DNA from: an uncultured Propioniciclava sp.
Lineage (GTDB): Bacteria; Actinomycetota; Actinomycetes; Propionibacteriales; Propionibacteriaceae
Reading direction: 5' to 3'
Length of the DNA stretch: 13,915 nucleotides
NCBI GenBank assembly: GCA_937872005.1
Contig: CALMPQ010000010.1
Span: 1 to 13,915 of the forward strand
Shown: in pieces, positions 13,219-13,915 of the stretch
Position numbering within the stretch: position 1 is the first letter of the stretch
How the letters are laid out: the number at the start of each line of letters is the position of its first letter
The notes under the pieces: generated by a model
Database searches by the model: none
What the model was told of the DNA's origin: nothing
What the model saw: only the letters and a program-made list of their open reading frames with translations
Position numbers and translations under genes: made by a program

Positions 13219-13915
13219 GTGCGGGTCGTGCAGAAGTTCGGTGGTTCATCGGTGGCGGATGCCGCCAGCATCAAGCGCGTCGCCAAGCGGATCGTCGACA
13301 CCAAGGAGCAGGGCAACGACATCGTCGTGATCGTGTCCGCCATGGGCGACACCACCGACGAGCTGCTGGACCTGGCCCAGGAGGTCAGCCCCAGCCCGCG
13401 GCCGCGCGAGCTCGACATGCTGCTGACCGCGGGTGAGCGCATGAGCGCGGCCCTGCTGGCGATGGCGATCAACGACCTCGGCCACACCGCCCGCTCGTTC
13501 ACCGGCAGCCAGGCCGGCGTGATCACCACCGAGAAGCACGGCGACGCCCGCATCATCGACATCACGCCCGGCCGCATCCACTCGGCGCTGGAGGAGGGCG
13601 ACGTCGTCATCGTCGCCGGCTTCCAGGGCGTCTCGCAGACGACGAAGGACGTGACCACGCTGGGCCGCGGGGCGTCCGACACCACCGCGGTGGCGCTGGC
13701 CGCCGCCTTGGGCGCCGACTACTGCGAGATCTACTCCGACGTCGACGGTGTCTTCACCGCCGACCCCCGCATCGTGCCGGGTGCGCAGCGCATCCCCGAG
13801 ATCCGGTACGAGGAGATGCTGGAGATGGCCGCCAACGGCGCCAAGATCCTGCACCTGCGCTGCGTCGAGTACGCCCGCCGCGAGAACGTCCCGGTGCACG
13901 TCCGGTCGTCGTTCT
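13219..13915 (+). CDS. lysC: Aspartate kinase, N-terminal part, cut by the right edge
   Basis: This enzyme phosphorylates aspartate with ATP, the first step toward lysine, threonine, methionine and diaminopimelate. The visible 232 residues form the amino-acid kinase domain: the ATP-binding KFGGSSVAD (6-14), [38 protein letters not shown] and [36 protein letters not shown] (from 149). All standard catalytic blocks are present. The C-terminal ACT domains that carry lysine/threonine feedback inhibition lie beyond the window. The GTG at 13219 has AGGGAG 6 nt upstream and begins the family start, [11 protein letters not shown]. The frame has no earlier plausible start. In actinobacteria ask is usually followed by asd; that cannot be checked here. 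The gene symbol could equally be ask. Confidence 0.97.
   Translation, partial: MRVVQKFGGSSVADAASIKRVAKRIVDTKEQGNDIVVIVSAMGDTTDELLDLAQEVSPSPRPRELDMLLTAGERMSAALLAMAINDLGHTARSFTGSQAGVITTEKHGDARIIDITPGRIHSALEEGDVVIVAGFQGVSQTTKDVTTLGRGASDTTAVALAAALGADYCEIYSDVDGVFTADPRIVPGAQRIPEIRYEEMLEMAANGAKILHLRCVEYARRENVPVHVRSSF

Noticed and set aside
1..13915. CRISPR arrays, transposons, integrases, tRNA or rRNA genes
   Set aside because: No regularly spaced repeats, no transposase or integrase motif and no tRNA- or rRNA-like segment were seen on either strand.

Overview
The window is GC-rich, densely coded DNA from an actinobacterium. The evidence is strong G/C bias at third codon positions, frequent GTG starts, TANNNT-type -10 boxes (two of them exactly 6 nt before a start codon, as in leaderless genes), a long-type isoleucyl-tRNA synthetase, an ileS T-box of the actinobacterial translational kind, a DUF1707 protein and a PaaX-family regulator. 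Propionibacteriaceae or a related family is possible, but I cannot settle the genus from sequence reading. I see no phage, transposon, integrase, CRISPR array, rRNA or tRNA gene, so this looks like ordinary chromosome rather than an island.

Layout. (1) 1-1750, minus: the N-terminal 583 residues of a secreted S8 subtilisin-like protease with an inserted PA domain, cut by the left edge. (2) 1963-3728, plus: YbaB/EbfC nucleoid protein, RecR recombination mediator and a Cof-type HAD phosphatase, packed with 7-10 nt gaps. (3) 5576 down to 3732, minus: a P-loop small-molecule-kinase-like protein, a PaaX-family regulator and two tiny two-helix membrane proteins that overlap by 4 nt. (4) 5599-6564, plus: a zinc-free MDR/quinone-oxidoreductase-type dehydrogenase, starting only 22 nt from the kinase start in a symmetrical divergent promoter. 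(5) 6741-6568, minus: a 57-residue two-helix membrane protein. (6) 6791-10115, plus: ileS behind a T-box riboswitch that appears to use an ultrashort Stem I and to control translation. (7) 10123-11622, plus: a 40-nt palindrome with a possible promoter inside it, a PRC-barrel protein, a 68-residue acidic protein and a second, longer PRC-barrel paralogue with a charged repeat tail. (8) 13130 down to 11625, minus: a DUF1707 membrane protein and a lipoate-ligase-family protein whose accessory domain is at the N-terminus. (9) 13219 to the right edge, plus: the first 232 codons of aspartate kinase.

How the genes work together. The ybaB-recR pair is a conserved nucleoid/repair unit, and a recR region near aspartate kinase is also seen in mycobacteria. 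ileS is controlled by uncharged tRNA-Ile through mutually exclusive RNA helices that can be traced base by base. The two PRC-barrel genes look like a local duplication, possibly linked to surface or stress physiology. No gap longer than 300 bases lacks a gene. The largest gap is 1751-1962, the divergent promoter region between the protease and ybaB.

I did not find a clearly new multi-gene system. The most unusual items are regulatory: the paired overlapping leaderless promoters at 5577-5598, the palindrome with an embedded promoter at 10123-10162, and the repeat-flanked small acidic gene between the two PRC-barrel paralogues.
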